64,000 nucleotides of DNA from Paramarasmius palmivorus (GCA_037176845.1 JAYKXP010000139.1:1-64000); one strand, 5' to 3'; counted from the first letter of the stretch, positions 1-12,628 are shown. Program-made: numbers and translations. The notes: generated from the letters alone by a model not told the origin.

Positions 1-3000
1 CCTCATTTCCTCTTCTACTAAAAGCACCTCCTCCCTAGCTCAACGCGCACGGGCTCTGGCTTTACACCACTGGACTCGAAGGCCTTTACGGGTCGATCAG
101 AACCATACATTATCGTTCAAAGGCTGAAATTGGACATACTTGCTTCAACTTCCTTTGCGTTCACTCCTTCTTGCCCCACGCTCCCGCTTTCTCCGTATGT
201 GTACCAGATCCATGATATGTTGTTGTTCTTTTGCGAGTTACAAGAGATTGAGGGATCAACAAAGATCATCAGAAGCGTAGTCACCTCGCCTCGAAGAATC
301 TTTTCGACCTCCTTAGAATCGACTCCTGCTCGCTTCTGAGATTCACGGAACATCTCCATGTCTTCCTCTCGAGCTACTCGTTCTCCTATACCGCGAATGT
401 CCTCGGCCTTCAGCTCCTTCAAAGTACTTTCCCATTCTCCGGGTCCCCGTAATGTCAAAAGTGCGGCTCGGGCAGTCCTATACATGCCACAAATTGACCG
501 AATCTTCACCTCAAGTTGCGTTTGAAGAGCATTTAGCTTGGTGAATGTCCGTTGAGATGGTGAAACACGTTGTGAGTGCTGATAGGCGACTGTTCGTGCT
601 CGGAGTAGGCCTCTTAGGTTACTGAGGGCTTCAAACGATTGAGCGTAGCGGAGCTGGTCTTCTAGGTGTACAGTGTTAGAATTATTTATCCTTTTATGGT
701 TTCATTTGATGATCTTTACTTTACATCGTTCATCTCTGATATTCGTATTCGTTCATCATTGTTCTATACACTGACCGCACGGTTCCATGCTTCTTGCTGT
801 TACTCCATTGCCTCGGTGTGGCATATTCATTAGTACATATTCGTATTATGCTGTTGAACATTGGACTATATAAACTGTACATATCTACTGTTGAATATCA
901 TCGTCTCTTGCTATTGTCTTGCACTAGTACTGCTAAACCCAGTCCCAAGGCTCTTCACAAGTCTTTCGATCACCAATCACTGTCCTTAGACCTTGCTGAT
1001 TCGCTTAGGCGTCGATCACGGTCCGCTTGATTTGGCATCAAGTGTTAGGCGCTTCACCACTCGCTTAGATTATTGCTGCTAACATACAGCGTATGGAGGA
1101 AAGATGGTATCGCGGTATTCACGTGTGATTGAGCTTGGTGGATGCAAGAGAAGCTCTTCCGGTTCCAGATTTGTTTTGTCTATGGCGTCAATGGCCTTTT
1201 GCAGAGCTGGAAGGTGTATAAATTGATTGTCCCTCATTCGATGTATACGCTTCAGAAGCGCAGTACGGCGAGTTTGGAGGTCGGTTTTCTGATATAGTGT
1301 GAGTGTCGACAGAGAAGAAATCGCGGATAGTTGTCGTCTATAATGGGGTTGGGATTCAACAGCAAGATTTTCTCGGAACAGATCACTTACTGAACTTCCT
1401 CAATGTCTAGTAATTCAATCATAAGCCCACTAAGGGTCGAGGTACTTTCGCCTGGGCCATGTGTTGACTGACTCCTCGTCGTACGATTTTGTCCGCATTT
1501 TTCACATTGATGCTCCTCATCTGCAAGCACCTTCTTAACCTTTGCCATGGTGATAGCTAAGGTACGAGATCAGTTACATTATTAGTCAAGGAAAGGCAAC
1601 CTCACATGATGTTGGCATTTCATACGGACAGTTCTTGCTGTGACCTTGCTCCCATTCAACTACTTGCTTTTCCCATTGCTGGAGATTTTGACCGTGTTGA
1701 TGTTTCAGAGCCTCGGTGAATGTCGTAAAGGCACGAGAATACACCACGAGATTTGATATCCCCTTGACCAGTTTCTTCAATAGCGAATGAGCTGGAGGTA
1801 ATGCATATCAAGGGAAGCTTTCTACAATCAGAGGTACTTACTCACCCAAGTCAAGTGTTTTTTCGTGGTTCCAGTCATTGCAGATGTCGTCGGTGGTGTC
1901 GAAGCGGGCACCTGACGTCATCATGGACAAAGACCGAGCCGAGACATTGAGTTCAGACCAGTTTCTTTCGGGAGCCTCGCCGTCAGTGTCTCCGACGCCT
2001 TCGGTGTATTCCAGAGCATATGGTGCATGACATTTTTCAGTATGCGCTGGGAGATGGAATTTGGGAACCTTGAAGATGATCTTTGTGTTCGATGGTATCT
2101 GCCAATTGAAGGGTCGTTGTGCCATTCGCTCGTAGAATTTGATACCCCATTGACATGCGATATCGTACGTGACATATAACAGGAGTACGCCACATGTGAC
2201 CAAGCTCATCAAAAATATACAGTCCATGTTAATGTATCTGCGAAAAATTTGAGACCCTGATAGAGTATAAGAGAAAGTCACTTTACCGTTCTCCTTTCTG
2301 AAGGTCCCCCATACCATTAGGGCGAAAGAATCCATGGCGAGAGCATACCACTGCACCAACTCCGCTCGCTCAAAGGCCTTTGGACTTCTTGGTATTCACG
2401 TTCCAGATAGCGGAAAATGCTACACAGTGGCTAATCTACAGAGCTTTCAGTACAATCTTCTACCATGTATCCAGACGCTTACCTCCTCTTGATCAGTTTG
2501 TTTTGATATTTCATCCATATACTGCGCATTTGGTACGAAACATCCAAAACCAGGGCCCAGAATAGGATCACTTTTGTCACCTGGACGCCCACGAGCCTTT
2601 TGTTTAAAGTTCGCATCGATCGATACGATTAACGCGTAAAGAAATCTTAAAATCTTTCAGCAAGGTAAATGATGAATGCGAGGAGATATTGCGTACTGCA
2701 TCTCGGGGGGAGCGCTTTCCCACCCTGGGGGTAGATTCATCCCAGGCTGTGGGCAGGCTCTACAAAGGACCATAGCACCACCGTTGGGGGTACCAGCAAG
2801 TCCCAAAGGATCGTGGCCTCTTCCCGCGCATTTTCCCATCTTAATGTGCCTCCATTCTTGTATCACTGTTCGGAATTGAGCTAGGCGATCCTGATAGTGA
2901 TGGTGTGAGATGTCGTCGAATAGCCAAACTCCGGAACTCACGGGAGGTGGACTCAATCCGTCTCCGTTTGACATTTGTGTAAGGGCATGGTAGTAATCGG

Positions 3001-3996
3001 TAGGGGGTATGTGTCCTTTCAAGTTCATTATGTGAAAGTTCCGAAGTAAGTTGAAAGTCGCAGCGGATTGAGGTTCTTTGTATGACGTCGGCCACATGCC
3101 AAATTCCAGGAGTTGATTCCTCCGCTCTTGAAGAAGAGATCAGTACAGGAAGTTTTACAGAACATAGTGTCACCTACCAACGTCACTACACCCACAGAAC
3201 GCGATGTCGAGTGTATGTATACCATTCACGTCTAGAATGACAAATTTTTGCATGAACTGCGGTTTATCACAGAATGTTCCTCCCAAATGTCCGAGCTGAA
3301 CACAGAGACCGAGCTCCTGTAGTGAGGTGGAGGAGAAGAAGTTGTTGTTCCATGTCTATTGGCACACCGATGAGTAACCTTCGAAAAATGGGGCGGTAAC
3401 TCAGACTCTACCTCAATCCGATGGCATGGGAGCTGTTGATGAGCCTTCACCATGCAATTTTTGCAGAAAAGACCGAAGCTCAAACAGTCAGTACACCAAT
3501 AGACTGCCTGACCCAAACATTCCGCCGTCGTGCACTTCCCAGTGAACAATCTCCCTCTCTCCTCGGTAGCGAAGCACCATTCCAAATATTCTTCGCGGTG
3601 CTTTTCTAACCATCCAAGAATCAGGGTATCCTTTCGATAGGTGAGTATCTTCCATACAATAAGACCACGTAACACGCACAGAATCCTCGTATTGCTTCGT
3701 CCTGGGCTTTTTGACCTTCACACGCCCCGGTTCCTCACCTGGCGATAACTTGACTTCCGGCTCCATTTCTGGGGCATTGATAACGTTGAAGTCGAGCTGA
3801 TCCAGAGGGCAAATTTCTGAGTCGTTCCCTGGATGCGATATGTTGAGGAGCTGTGGTGATGGGAGAACATGAGGCTTCACGTTGATCCTTTTCTGTATGA
3901 TTCCATGTGTAGTTGAAGTAATGGAAGTCTCGGGGCGGACTAGGTTGTCCTTAGTGGTGAATCGTTTGATGTCTCTTGCTCTCTTGTTCTTTGGCA
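1..3996 (-). pseudogene. KDZ (CxC2) family transposase, decayed copy running off the left edge
   Basis: Cut-and-paste transposase relic of the Kyakuja-Dileera-Zisupton superfamily. In reading order it shows a Lys/Arg-rich start near 3996, a cysteine cluster (CTDCLSFGLFCKNC near 3440-3550), a CRACPQPG block with WESAPPEMQ after it (about 2700-2790), a first acidic motif IDANF (about 2610), YDIACQW (about 2150), FKVPKFHLPAH, then GVGDTDGEAPERNW (about 1990). The C-terminal half (LQTRRTALLKRIHRMRD, LRYAQSFEALSNLRG, LKAEDIRGIGE) covers 150-1330. Short introns are visible, for example around 3640-3690, 2240, 1790 and 1390. It is broken by a 411 bp insertion at 674-1084 and by an in-frame TGA at 40-42 (complement) where family members usually have Arg. 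KDZ assignment is sure from the linked motifs; loss of activity is inferred from the insertion and the stop. Confidence 0.85.
674..1084 (+). mobile_element. Solo LTR (411 bp) inserted in the KDZ transposase
   Basis: The element starts TGTTAGAATT and ends GCTGCTAACA, the TG...CA ends of a long terminal repeat with short inverted ends TGTTAG/CTAACA. It is flanked by a perfect 5 bp target duplication, TACAG at 669-673 and 1085-1089. Taking out the element plus one TACAG restores the transposase frame exactly, reading ...FPPYAV then HLEDQLRYAQ. A TATATAA box at 867-873 fits an LTR promoter read on the plus strand. No internal retrotransposon coding is present, so it is a solo LTR left by recombination between two LTRs. 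Whether the parent was Ty1/copia or Ty3/gypsy cannot be told. Confidence 0.88.
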
Positions 3997-4193
3997 TAAT
4001 CGAAGGAATCAAGTATCTCCGCGGCGTGACAGTTAGGTGTTACCCGCGTCTGTGACCATCATGTTCAACCTTTTGACAACAAACCACAATGTGTTGAGCT
4101 TAACGCTCAAAACGCTCAAGACGCTCAGGATGTAATACGACCGAAATGGTAAGAATTCATTTGCTTCTAACGTACTGAAGGTTATCTAGGGCC

Positions 4194-4200
4194 TATATAA
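4194..4200 (+). promoter_or_regulatory. TATA box of the 4265-5569 gene
   Basis: TATATAA lies about 65 bp upstream of the ATG at 4265, followed by a pyrimidine-rich stretch (cctctttctctcg) typical of fungal transcription start regions. Confidence 0.55.
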
Positions 4201-4264
4201 TGAGGTTCAACTCTCCGCAATCTCAAATCGCCTCTTTCTCTCGAACCATCATCAGCAGTTCAGA

Positions 4265-5569
4265 ATGCGTAAGTCTTTCCCCTATCCCCACAGCCACTCG
4301 TACTCATCGATGTAGCAGCTCATCGTCCCTACGCCTGTGGAACTACAGGAGGTAATCTCACTATCTGTTTTCAATATCTATGTCGCCGTTAACAGCTTGT
4401 CCAACAGGAAAACCTCCTCGCAAACAGCATTGGTCTGCACCTCCTGTTGCTCCAACACTGTCCGGAAAGGTCTGTATCTGTCTTTCAATCACTTTCTCCA
4501 GCACTAATTATTTACAGGATACCAATGTCACCACCGATGACGAAGACGTCCCCACCGACAAAGTAAGTCCCTCCATCTTTTTTTCACTACTCCCTGTTAC
4601 TGAATATAGCTTAGGAGACCGGTCATCGCACTGATGATTCCATGGAAGATGACGACGAGAGCACCGACACCGCAGATGCTGTAGCTCATCCTCTTTCTCG
4701 AATGAGGCTTCAGCGCTGCGGTGCATTGGATGGTCCTGCGTTCAACAGCCTCCTCGCTATGCAAGGCCAGACGAACGGCACTTCGACTGTTCAGACCCCG
4801 ACTGTCCAGACCCCGACTGTTCAGACCCCGAACGTTCAGACCAACGTGGGCAACGTCATGACCGTTGCCGCTGTAGCCAGCATCATGTCTGCAACCATTC
4901 AGGTCTCTCCGGAACGTGCACAACGCGAAGCTCTCAAAGCAGTCAAGTCTTTCCTATATGAGACTGGCATTCCAAAGGCAAGTCTCCATCGAATCTCAAT
5001 TCCTTACATATTCAAACTCCTTTTTTGTGTAGTCCAATGCGAGCGCCGAGCTGGTCAAGGCTGTCAATGCCTACTTTCAGTGCCCTGGCCTCCGAAAGAA
5101 AGGCGAAGTCGCTAAGGCTATCAAAAAATTCCTGGTCTCGTCTGGTGTAAGCAAGGTAAGTTTTTCATCAATTTCATTTACGTGCCTATTTAAATCTCTT
5201 TCTTCATAGTCCATCTTGCACAGCGAAGTCCTCAAGGCTGTTAACTGGTACTTTTGTTACGGAAAGGCCGCATTTTATAACAACCGCCCTATCGTCTCCA
5301 ACGGCTCAGCTCTCGCCGATGGCGGTGACGGTGGTTCCGGAACCTCCACTAGTGTCGCCTCCACTAGCGTAGCTGTACGTGGTTCAAACGTTACGCGCAC
5401 GCTCCTGAGGTATCGTTTGGCTCTCACCACCAATTCACCCTCTGCTGATGTGAGGGATGGTCTTGCTGAGGGGACACCGAGTCCTGCTCAGTTGAGGCGC
5501 ATGATTATTTGCCGTGGAATTTGCCGTGAGATTGAGCAGAGCCTCGCGAAGCAACGCATGAACAAGTAG
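4265..5569 (+). CDS. Hypothetical protein with a duplicated alpha-helical module
   Basis: Seven exons give a 333-residue protein: 4265-4268, 4319-4351, 4396-4469, 4518-4562, 4615-4977, 5033-5155 and 5210-5569; all junctions keep frame. The N-terminal part is acidic (DDEDVPTDK, EDDDESTDTAD) followed by about three TVQTP repeats. The centre holds two copies of a module of about 40 residues: ALKAVKSFLYETGIPK then SNASAELVKAVNAYF, and AKAIKKFLVSSGVSK then SILHSEVLKAVNWYF. An intron cuts both copies at the same residue (after the K, phase 0), so exon and intron were duplicated together. The first of these introns starts GCAAGT, a GC-AG intron. I recognise no known domain. A TATA box lies upstream at 4194. 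The first exon is only ATGC, so the start rests on splice consensus. Confidence 0.7.
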
Positions 5570-6451
5570 ACGGTTACTGTAATTTTTTTTCTCTTCTCAA
5601 AGATGTCTTCCGGTAGCGTAGAAATAGTGTGTAAACTCCCGAAAAGTGTAAACTGTACTCCCGAAAAATATATTGTTGTGTGTGCCTGACAATAAAATCG
5701 ATGACATCATAGAGGTACTTTATGATGTGTCCTCTTGAAAATCGTCTTTTTTGTGCTCTTCGCTTCCACGTCGTCCGTCAAGCGTTTGGCCCTCAAGAGG
5801 TATCAAATACATTCATCTATTACTCCTCTGCCATTCCCCATGGGACAAGGATTTTTGGCCATGACGATGAAGGGCAAACTCAAAGGTGCGGACCACCCGC
5901 CACACTCTAGAAGCACAACCCTTAACCAGTTTTACTTGACAGGCCATGGGAATCGCTCAAAACACTGAACCAGTTCAGGTCGAGTCACTTTAAATGCTTT
6001 CGGTCGAGTCACCGAAAGGTTATCACACGCCTATCCGACAAGGGTGCGAAAGGTTCCATTCTTTTCCCTTTCTACTCTTTGCCTCCGCCCACGAATCTCA
6101 GTATACAACACCAGACTCCAACAATTCAAATTTTTGGGTCGACTTTTCGCAAACCGCCACATGTTGAGGTAACACCTGGCGCCTAGAACCTCATGTAGCT
6201 CTACTACAGCAACACTGAAATAGCATCAGACGCCGTCGGGTCATTAGGATTACTTTCGGATTATAAAGTCGAGCCGCGGTGGCGTTTTCTCCCGCCGCCA
6301 CACTATTGAAGTAATACCTGATGCCGCCGAGTCATTACCTTCGAATTATGAAGTCGAACCGCCGTTGAAACCGTGGTTCGATGAAATGGTCTTTAGATAC
6401 TAATAGAGGTGTAGGCAATCGTTCTGCGCCTCTCTTTCATCATCTATCACC
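5570..6451. other. Intergenic region with a diverged direct repeat
   Basis: AT-rich 3' flank (AATAAAA near 5690), then no coding sequence that I trust. From about 6200 to 6375 a roughly 90 bp unit occurs twice in diverged form: GTCATTAGGATTACTTTCGG with ATAAAGTCGAGCCGC, and GTCATTACCTTCGAATTATG with AAGTCGAACCGCC. The repeat sits 80-250 bp upstream of the gene at 6452 and could be regulatory, but nothing shows that directly. Confidence 0.4.
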
Positions 6452-7161
6452 ATGTCCCAGCACTCGTTCCCTCAGCACTCATCCCTTCAAACACCTATCA
6501 TTATCCTTCCGTCACTCATGGGTCCTGGAGCAGCCAAGTTTCTAGATAGCCTCAATGAGTACAACCCCCCACCACTGAATCCGGGTGGATCACTCTCTCA
6601 AATCGGTGAGTAACGATGTATTTCATGTGCTTATATACTAACCTCCTCCCAGTTAATATCCCAGCGGATATCTTCCCTCACCTTTGGAGCAACCCAAACT
6701 TGCCGAAGCTCATCGATGAGACCTTGATTAACTTCAACGAGGATCAAACACGCGCGTTCTATATCCTTCAAATAGTTATCTTGGCTTATAGTGAGTTCCT
6801 ATTTTATTCATTCTACTTAGTTCATCACTGACGAATATCGATAGGCCGCACGGGCCACTCGTTCCAGGATAGTATCCGGGCTGTGCGAAGGAGTGGGATT
6901 CTGCGTGAACTCGTGAGGCCTGCGGACTCCTTTACTGTGCAACAAATATATGCCATTCGAATGATATTCACCGCCGCCGTTGTTTCTGGTACGAGTCCTA
7001 TTCTCATTCTCGTGTTCCGGACTGACCTGATTTGACTAGGGATGGCTGTGGATCATATCGCCTCTATTTACGACCATGGAAGGGACCTGGGAATCGTCTA
7101 CCCCATCTTCAAGTTCAACGATTGGGCTGATGACCCCGAGAAAGACTGTACTTGTAACTAG
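6452..7161 (+). CDS. Hypothetical protein, 185 aa
   Basis: Four exons (6452-6605, 6653-6790, 6845-6988, 7040-7161) joined by consensus introns GTGAGT...CAG, GTGAGT...TAG and GTACGA...TAG keep one frame from MSQHSFPQHS to a C-terminal DDPEKDCTCN. The protein has no signal peptide. It contains a moderately hydrophobic helix (AFYILQIVILAYS) and a second (YAIRMIFTAAVVSGMAV), so a membrane-associated helix bundle is possible but not shown. The upstream A-rich CACC(ATG) context is good. I do not recognise the family. Confidence 0.62.
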
Positions 7162-8639
7162 ATTTATTTAGCATGCACACATCGTGTTTTCTATCAAGTT
7201 CGAATAAAAAGCCGCGGTTTCTATCGTCTGTATGCTGTCCATTCTGAGTTTGACTTGCAAAGAACGGAAGAACCGATGTCTTCCAAGTCGCATTCACGAG
7301 CGTCACTTGAGTGCTAGTACGTCGGAGACCGGCCTCCGCAATAGCCGGAATGTAAAGAAAAACATAGAATAATTCATAACAAATCATACAACACGAGGAA
7401 GGCTCTGATATTGTATATATTCAACCTAGTAATCACAATGTATTGATACAAGAATTTACTCACCGAGGACGGCAAAGATGAACAAGTAATACCGTGCTGG
7501 CGCTTCTTACAAGACAAGGAACAATATCTACTAGTATAAACATTACACCTAGTCATCTACTATCTTGTGATATGTTACTTCAGGCCAAGAATACGATATC
7601 ATTATATTATGATAAGTGCACGAGATGTATCTGATTTCTTGGGGATGTTCAATGAAAGCAAAGATAAATCAGGATGCAAGCAAACGGATGGAATGAAAGG
7701 AAATAGCCAGCAGAGATGACCCGTTTCACCAAATTCAATGATTTGAGCGTGGTATTGTCCAAACTGTCATTAACTTATAGGAAATATCTGATTGAGACGA
7801 CTCAAGCATTACTCGATGTTCTCAGTGGGTCTTATCACCGCGATTATGACTGAGACTGTTGTCCTAACTCATATGTTTCGTGAGCGCCAATTAGGCGCTA
7901 GATATCAAACCCGTCCAAAAAGAGTGAAAGAGTTGTGGCACACTATCTACAGTAAGAGGAGTTACATGTTTCACCTATGTTACTTCCTCCTAAAGCTCGC
8001 CCGCTGCAAAAAAAGCTTTCCCCACAAGGGAAATAGAAATGAATGAGTTATACCGTGTGCGTGTTTGGTCGCAGGTAGATGGCTGAAACCTGCTGTCTAA
8101 AACCTGTATGATTCACAGGCTTGTTATTTTATTATCACTACACCGACTACAATCATGTCATCTTCCCTCAAACCTCACAAGAAACAGGAATGAATAAGTA
8201 ATACCGTACCGTCATGCATGCTATGTCGTTCAGTTGCTTGCGAGAGCTTGCATTCAACTACTTTGATCTCAGAAAACAGAGTCCATTTGAACGTCTGAGA
8301 TATCGTACTTCATTGTAGTTCAGGCTGGTATTGAACGAAGTTCAATTTTACCATAACGATACACCAGCGTCAAGTTCACGGTGATTTCCTTCAGCAACTG
8401 CTGGGCCATCTGCATCAGAAACGAACCAACTCGTGACTGCTCTCTCCTTCATTCCCCTAGTCGCTCCCATTACTCCCATTCGGCCCTAACCTTGCTATGG
8501 CCAACGGGAGTACATCGTATCATCAGATACACACCTCCAAGTTCACTGTCGACCTCTGGTGAAGGTAAATGAAAAAGTCGAGCCTCTCAAGGTCAATTGA
8601 CTAATGATTTGTTTCCGAATAGGCTTCTTTTCAACCACC
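7162..8639. other. Stretch without a recognisable gene
   Basis: About 1.5 kb of AT-rich sequence. Short open frames exist on both strands (for example minus 7115-7387 and plus 7792-8046) but they lack splice-consistent extension, domain motifs or coding-like composition. I see no repeat or RNA gene here. Confidence 0.5.
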
Positions 8640-10396
8640 ATGCCGCGCAAGCGAATCCACACCACAGCAGCAGAAATCAGGGAGGCCAAACGACTCAAGG
8701 CAGCTCGTTACTATGCAAAGTGAGTGCTCACTCGCTTCATTGTCCTCCGCTTAACCATCATACAGGAAAAGGGATGCGATCAATGCTAAACGCAGGGCGT
8801 GAGTAGCTTTCCTCAAGGCCGACGATGCTGCTCATCCGTTTTCATGGTCCAGAAACAGGGCGTTAGCCCACACCCTCTCTAACTCCGACGACTCGAGCAA
8901 CACAGGCAACTTTGAGATTGAGACAGTATCGGAGAAGCGGAAACCAAGGCGGAGAACACCGTATTGCGACACTACAACAAGGTACGTATCGATCACACTT
9001 CAACCCACCGTCAGTAGTGGCTGATAATCAAACAGGGCATGCTCATTGCAAGAGCTCGAGTCTGGAAGCTCACAGGAGAGAGGGAGACCACTGTACCGTG
9101 AATCATGTATGGCAAGGCAGGTGTTACAAACAACTCAATTTGACAAAAGTGCCGCAGCTGAGGACTCAGCAGGGTATACTCATCACAGGAGTCCGAGTAT
9201 CGAAGACCCAACAATTCCCAATTTTTGTACACCATCGAGAGAAGCAGCTCACCGGAGAATCTGGAACCATATGACCCACCTAGCTCACCGTATGCATGAT
9301 CCTTTCCCGCTACTGCGTAATGCTGATACTTGTCAGAGATCCACTAGATTCTCTGGGACGTCAAGACCAGACCCATGGCCAATCGCAAGACAGGTAAGGA
9401 CTATGCTATTTTTGTTGAACCTTCTCTTACTCCTATCTAGAGCCGATTCTAAGCACGGGATAGACACGAACGTTATCTTTAAAGGCCAACAAGACTTTTG
9501 CACGAGGGAAACTGCCCAGGAGAGGTAAAGCTTACGCTACCTCATTTGGACTCTGCTGACGTTGATAACAGTTATATGTCAGAGCCTGATACCTTGGATC
9601 CCGAACCTGATACCTTGGATCCCGAACCTGATACCTTGGATCCCGAACCAATTCGACAACAAACAAGGTTCATCGTCCGCATGGGGGGGGAAACGGCGAT
9701 GTTCGAAGTTCCTACAAGGTTTGTTGACTTTCTCATTCAGGCAAAGGCAAACTCTTATATCTTTTAGTCCCGGAAAAGCACCAGAACCCTCATGGCTCAT
9801 TGAGGCACAGGCATGTCGAGATGCCATGCGTGAGGTATACGCTAGTGTCGGCGCCACCAACCGCCATGATTTTTTACCTGCAGTTCTCAAGCGTCATCTA
9901 GAAAACATCGTTCAGGGCAGACGGGACCTCATCCAAGATATCCACGATACTGTTACGGACATCGAGGATCGAATCATTGCAATCCAGAATCTCGTCTACT
10001 TTAGGTTGCCAGGAGTTGCACGTTGTATTCAACGTTTCAGGGATCGAGTGACCGACCTTCGTGGTCACCTTGGTAGCATGGTGTTAGCTGATCTTTGCAG
10101 TACAGCAGATCTTGTAGATGACTATGAGAAGGGCCGTCTGCCTTACATGCACAGAAAAAGCCCTGTGGGTATGTAATCGGGGAATATATTTGCTAAGTTA
10201 TCGCGAGTCAATGTCGGAGGCGTTTTGCACAGGCCGGTTTGTGCAGTCGCAATCATGGCCTATGGGTCTAACTAGACACCAAGGTGAGTGGCATACAGTA
10301 ACATACATCGAGTCAAGCTAAGAGCGTTCACATAGGCACTTAGCAAACATCGATCAAACGCCACCGCCACTGACTCATCGGCTTATCAGTGTCTAG
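8640..10396 (+). CDS. Basic-start hypothetical protein with heptad-length EPDTLDP repeats
   Basis: Multi-exon model starting MPRKRIHTTAAEI. Exons I can support: 8640-8719, about 8766-8799, 8854-8982, a middle block to about 9530 with at least four short introns, 9572-9719, 9768-10167 and two short 3' exons ending at a TAG at 10394-10396. The first 40 residues are Lys/Arg-rich (KAARYYAKKRDAINAKRRA) and resemble the basic tail of the protein encoded at 18964-20063. Near the middle, three exact 21 bp units (about 9585-9650) encode three EPDTLDP heptads. The C-terminal third (ACRDAMREVYASVGATNRHD onward) looks helical. The middle exon borders around 9115-9185 are uncertain, because reading frames can be joined there in more than one way. 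No known domain is recognised; nuclear location is plausible from the basic N terminus only. Confidence 0.5.
9585..9650 (+). repeat. 21 bp coding minisatellite, 3 copies
   Basis: The unit CCTGATACCTTGGATCCCGA plus one base is repeated three times without change and stays in frame, giving three EPDTLDP heptads. Exact identity suggests recent slippage. Confidence 0.85.
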
Positions 10397-10513
10397 CTAG
10401 ACATCAAGGCAAATGCTGTCTAAAAGGTATGTTTGTGCAGGAGAACGATGATATAAGTGGGGTTTAGGCCCTCTTACAGCCCATCACTTCTCTCCCACTG
10501 CATCGGATTTGCA

Positions 10514-11125
10514 ATGAAGTACGTGCACGAGTTCTAATGAGTCGGCTATTTCTCATCTTTTCCAAGCCCCACAGCTCAGCCGTCAAGTTGCGGAGAGAAA
10601 CAACCGACGAAAGGCGAACGGAAGATGATTGACAAGATCACGCTCTTCACCTCGTCGCAAAAACGATACTTGGATCAGTATATCAATCTATATGCCATCT
10701 ATAGGGACAGCCGCACCGACACCACGCACCTCCAATTTTGGAGATACATGACTGCTTTTGCTATGCAATGGCTCCGACGCTGGTCTCCCCCCATGTGGGC
10801 TGTTTGGCGTAAACGTCTCAGGTTGTTGTGGAAGAGAAGGGTGCAAGAAGTGAGTACTTTCGAATCGCTATCTTGACATTCAGTTGATTTGAGTCTGGCT
10901 TAGCGTATTATCCGTTATTATGATTGGAAGCTGGGCGGGGTTCGAGGACTTAGGAAACTCGAGCGTAATTGGACACCCAAGACACCTCCACCGTCTCCAG
11001 CTGGCCGTTTCCCAGCTGAAGCACTAACTTTTCCTGCAATCAGTCTACATTCTCCGCCGCCTGCAATATATTCTCCGCCGAGACTCGGTAGAAACGGACC
11101 ATTCAGACCTCTTTTCAATGACTAA
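10514..11125 (+). CDS. Hypothetical basic protein, 169 aa
   Basis: Three exons: 10514-10518 (ATG AA), 10567-10849 and 10904-11125. The intron borders are GTACGT...CCAAG and GTGAGT...TTAG with a TCTAATG branch-like site, and the frame is kept throughout. The middle is rich in Trp and Arg (AMQWLRRWSPPMWAVWRKRL, then LLWKRRVQERIIRYYDWK). The tail is proline-rich (TPPPSPAGR, SPPPAIYSPPR). This arrangement suggests a nucleic-acid or membrane-surface contact, but no family is recognised. It follows the preceding gene by 117 bp on the same strand. Confidence 0.6.
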
Positions 11126-11362
11126 TTGTAGGAATAGACTCAATGTATATACACCCATGCTTTACCTTATCCTTTCGTAGAAATGTTCCATTGCTATACC
11201 TTGTTCATTCCTTATTCGTTTGAGGGTGCGAAGCTAGTGAGCCTAGTTGAAAGCGACCACGCAATCACATATCTACTTGAGAAAATCGGATTGAGTCATC
11301 CTCACATTTAAGTAGAGCAACCTCGCCCATGCACGCAATCAATTATCAGCTGGATCTCACCT

Positions 11363-12040
11363 ATGGCTAGTAACGACCCCGTTATCACTATCGGCACTCA
11401 GAAGAAGGATGGCTTGGGAGACATTGGAAACTGTGGCTTCCACGATATTCTTCTCGACTGTGACGAACAGTATCTGCCGGACGCAAAGAAGGAGGCCAGA
11501 AGGAAACTTGCAAGTCTCGATGAAAGAGCCAAGGCCAAGTTGCAGGCATTGGCAGACATCGTATGTTCCGACTATTACAGTACGTCTTTTGTTAATGTCG
11601 CCCTGCTGGTACTGACCTATGATTGTAGCGTATACATTGCCATATAGTCGGCGTATCCTAAACACCCTCGACAAAGACCAACGTCTTGTGCTGTATGATG
11701 TTCTCCAACCATTTTTCGGCGATGGTGTGTATATATCTCAGTCATAATAATATCGTTTACTGATGAATCTGCAGTTGCTATGGAGTACCTGGACCACATG
11801 GTCTTCCACGCCAATGAAAACAACATCGCAGATGAAGTGGACACTGACGAATGGCGCGCAGCGGTTCAGGCCCAACACCAAGTTGCATACGATAAGGCCC
11901 TTGCTGTGTTGCCCTTGGAAATCAAGAAGACAGAGGAAATTCCCAAGCACTCATGCCCTGGCTGTCGTCATGATTTAGATGTCACCTGGGATCCTGTTTC
12001 GAAGCAGTGTACCAATTGTACTCATGGAAGCAAGGCGTAG
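11363..12040 (+). CDS. Hypothetical protein with C-terminal zinc ribbon, 192 aa
   Basis: Exons 11363-11579, 11629-11724 and 11775-12040 join in frame from MASNDPVITIG to THGSKA. The C terminus contains CPGC followed 18 residues later by CTNC, a CxxC-CxxC pair of the zinc-ribbon type. The body is acidic and helical (DQRLVLYDVLQPFFGDVAM). Zinc binding is inferred from cysteine spacing alone. I cannot name the family. Confidence 0.65.
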
Positions 12041-12628
12041 TAGACCTGAATGTATTTTACTAAGACATGAATCAAACAAGAGAATTGTCAACTCAGATTC
12101 TTACCAATTTGAGCTCTGGGTCTAGGGCTCACAGTGGCGTTACAGTGAACTTCCGAAGACGCCGCTTGAATGCGGGAGTGTATAACATAAGGCCAAGGTG
12201 CACGAGTATAACTGACACGGGAAGGAAAGGCTACCAATCGCGGGTGGCACAAATTAGGCAGAAGGCCGTGGATAGGACGAAATTCAGGTCAATATTTCCT
12301 ACTAAAAATGCTGCCTGAGCGCGTATTCCATATACAAAATAAAATGGTATACTGTAATTTCCTCTAAAGCTTGAAAACTAGGCCTTAAAAATTCTCCAGC
12401 GAGAGTATTTATTGAGATAAATTTGTTAGATACTGCTAGAAAGCAAGAAATACTTCACTCACAAATACCTCGACTACTTTTATTCTTCTCACCATCACTT
12501 CGTTGACTCGAGTCTCCCTAGGCTACCTGCTGTATCTGCCACGTCGAGTACCCATCCACTTTCAAGGGAGATCAAAGGTGAGTCCCACTGCCCCCCCCAT
12601 TCTTTTTGCAATTCTTTCCGCAAAGGCG
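12041..12628. other. Intergenic, no gene seen
   Basis: The open frame at 12067-12318 has no splice-consistent extension or motif. Nothing else recognised except the tandem repeat that begins at 12629. Confidence 0.45.
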
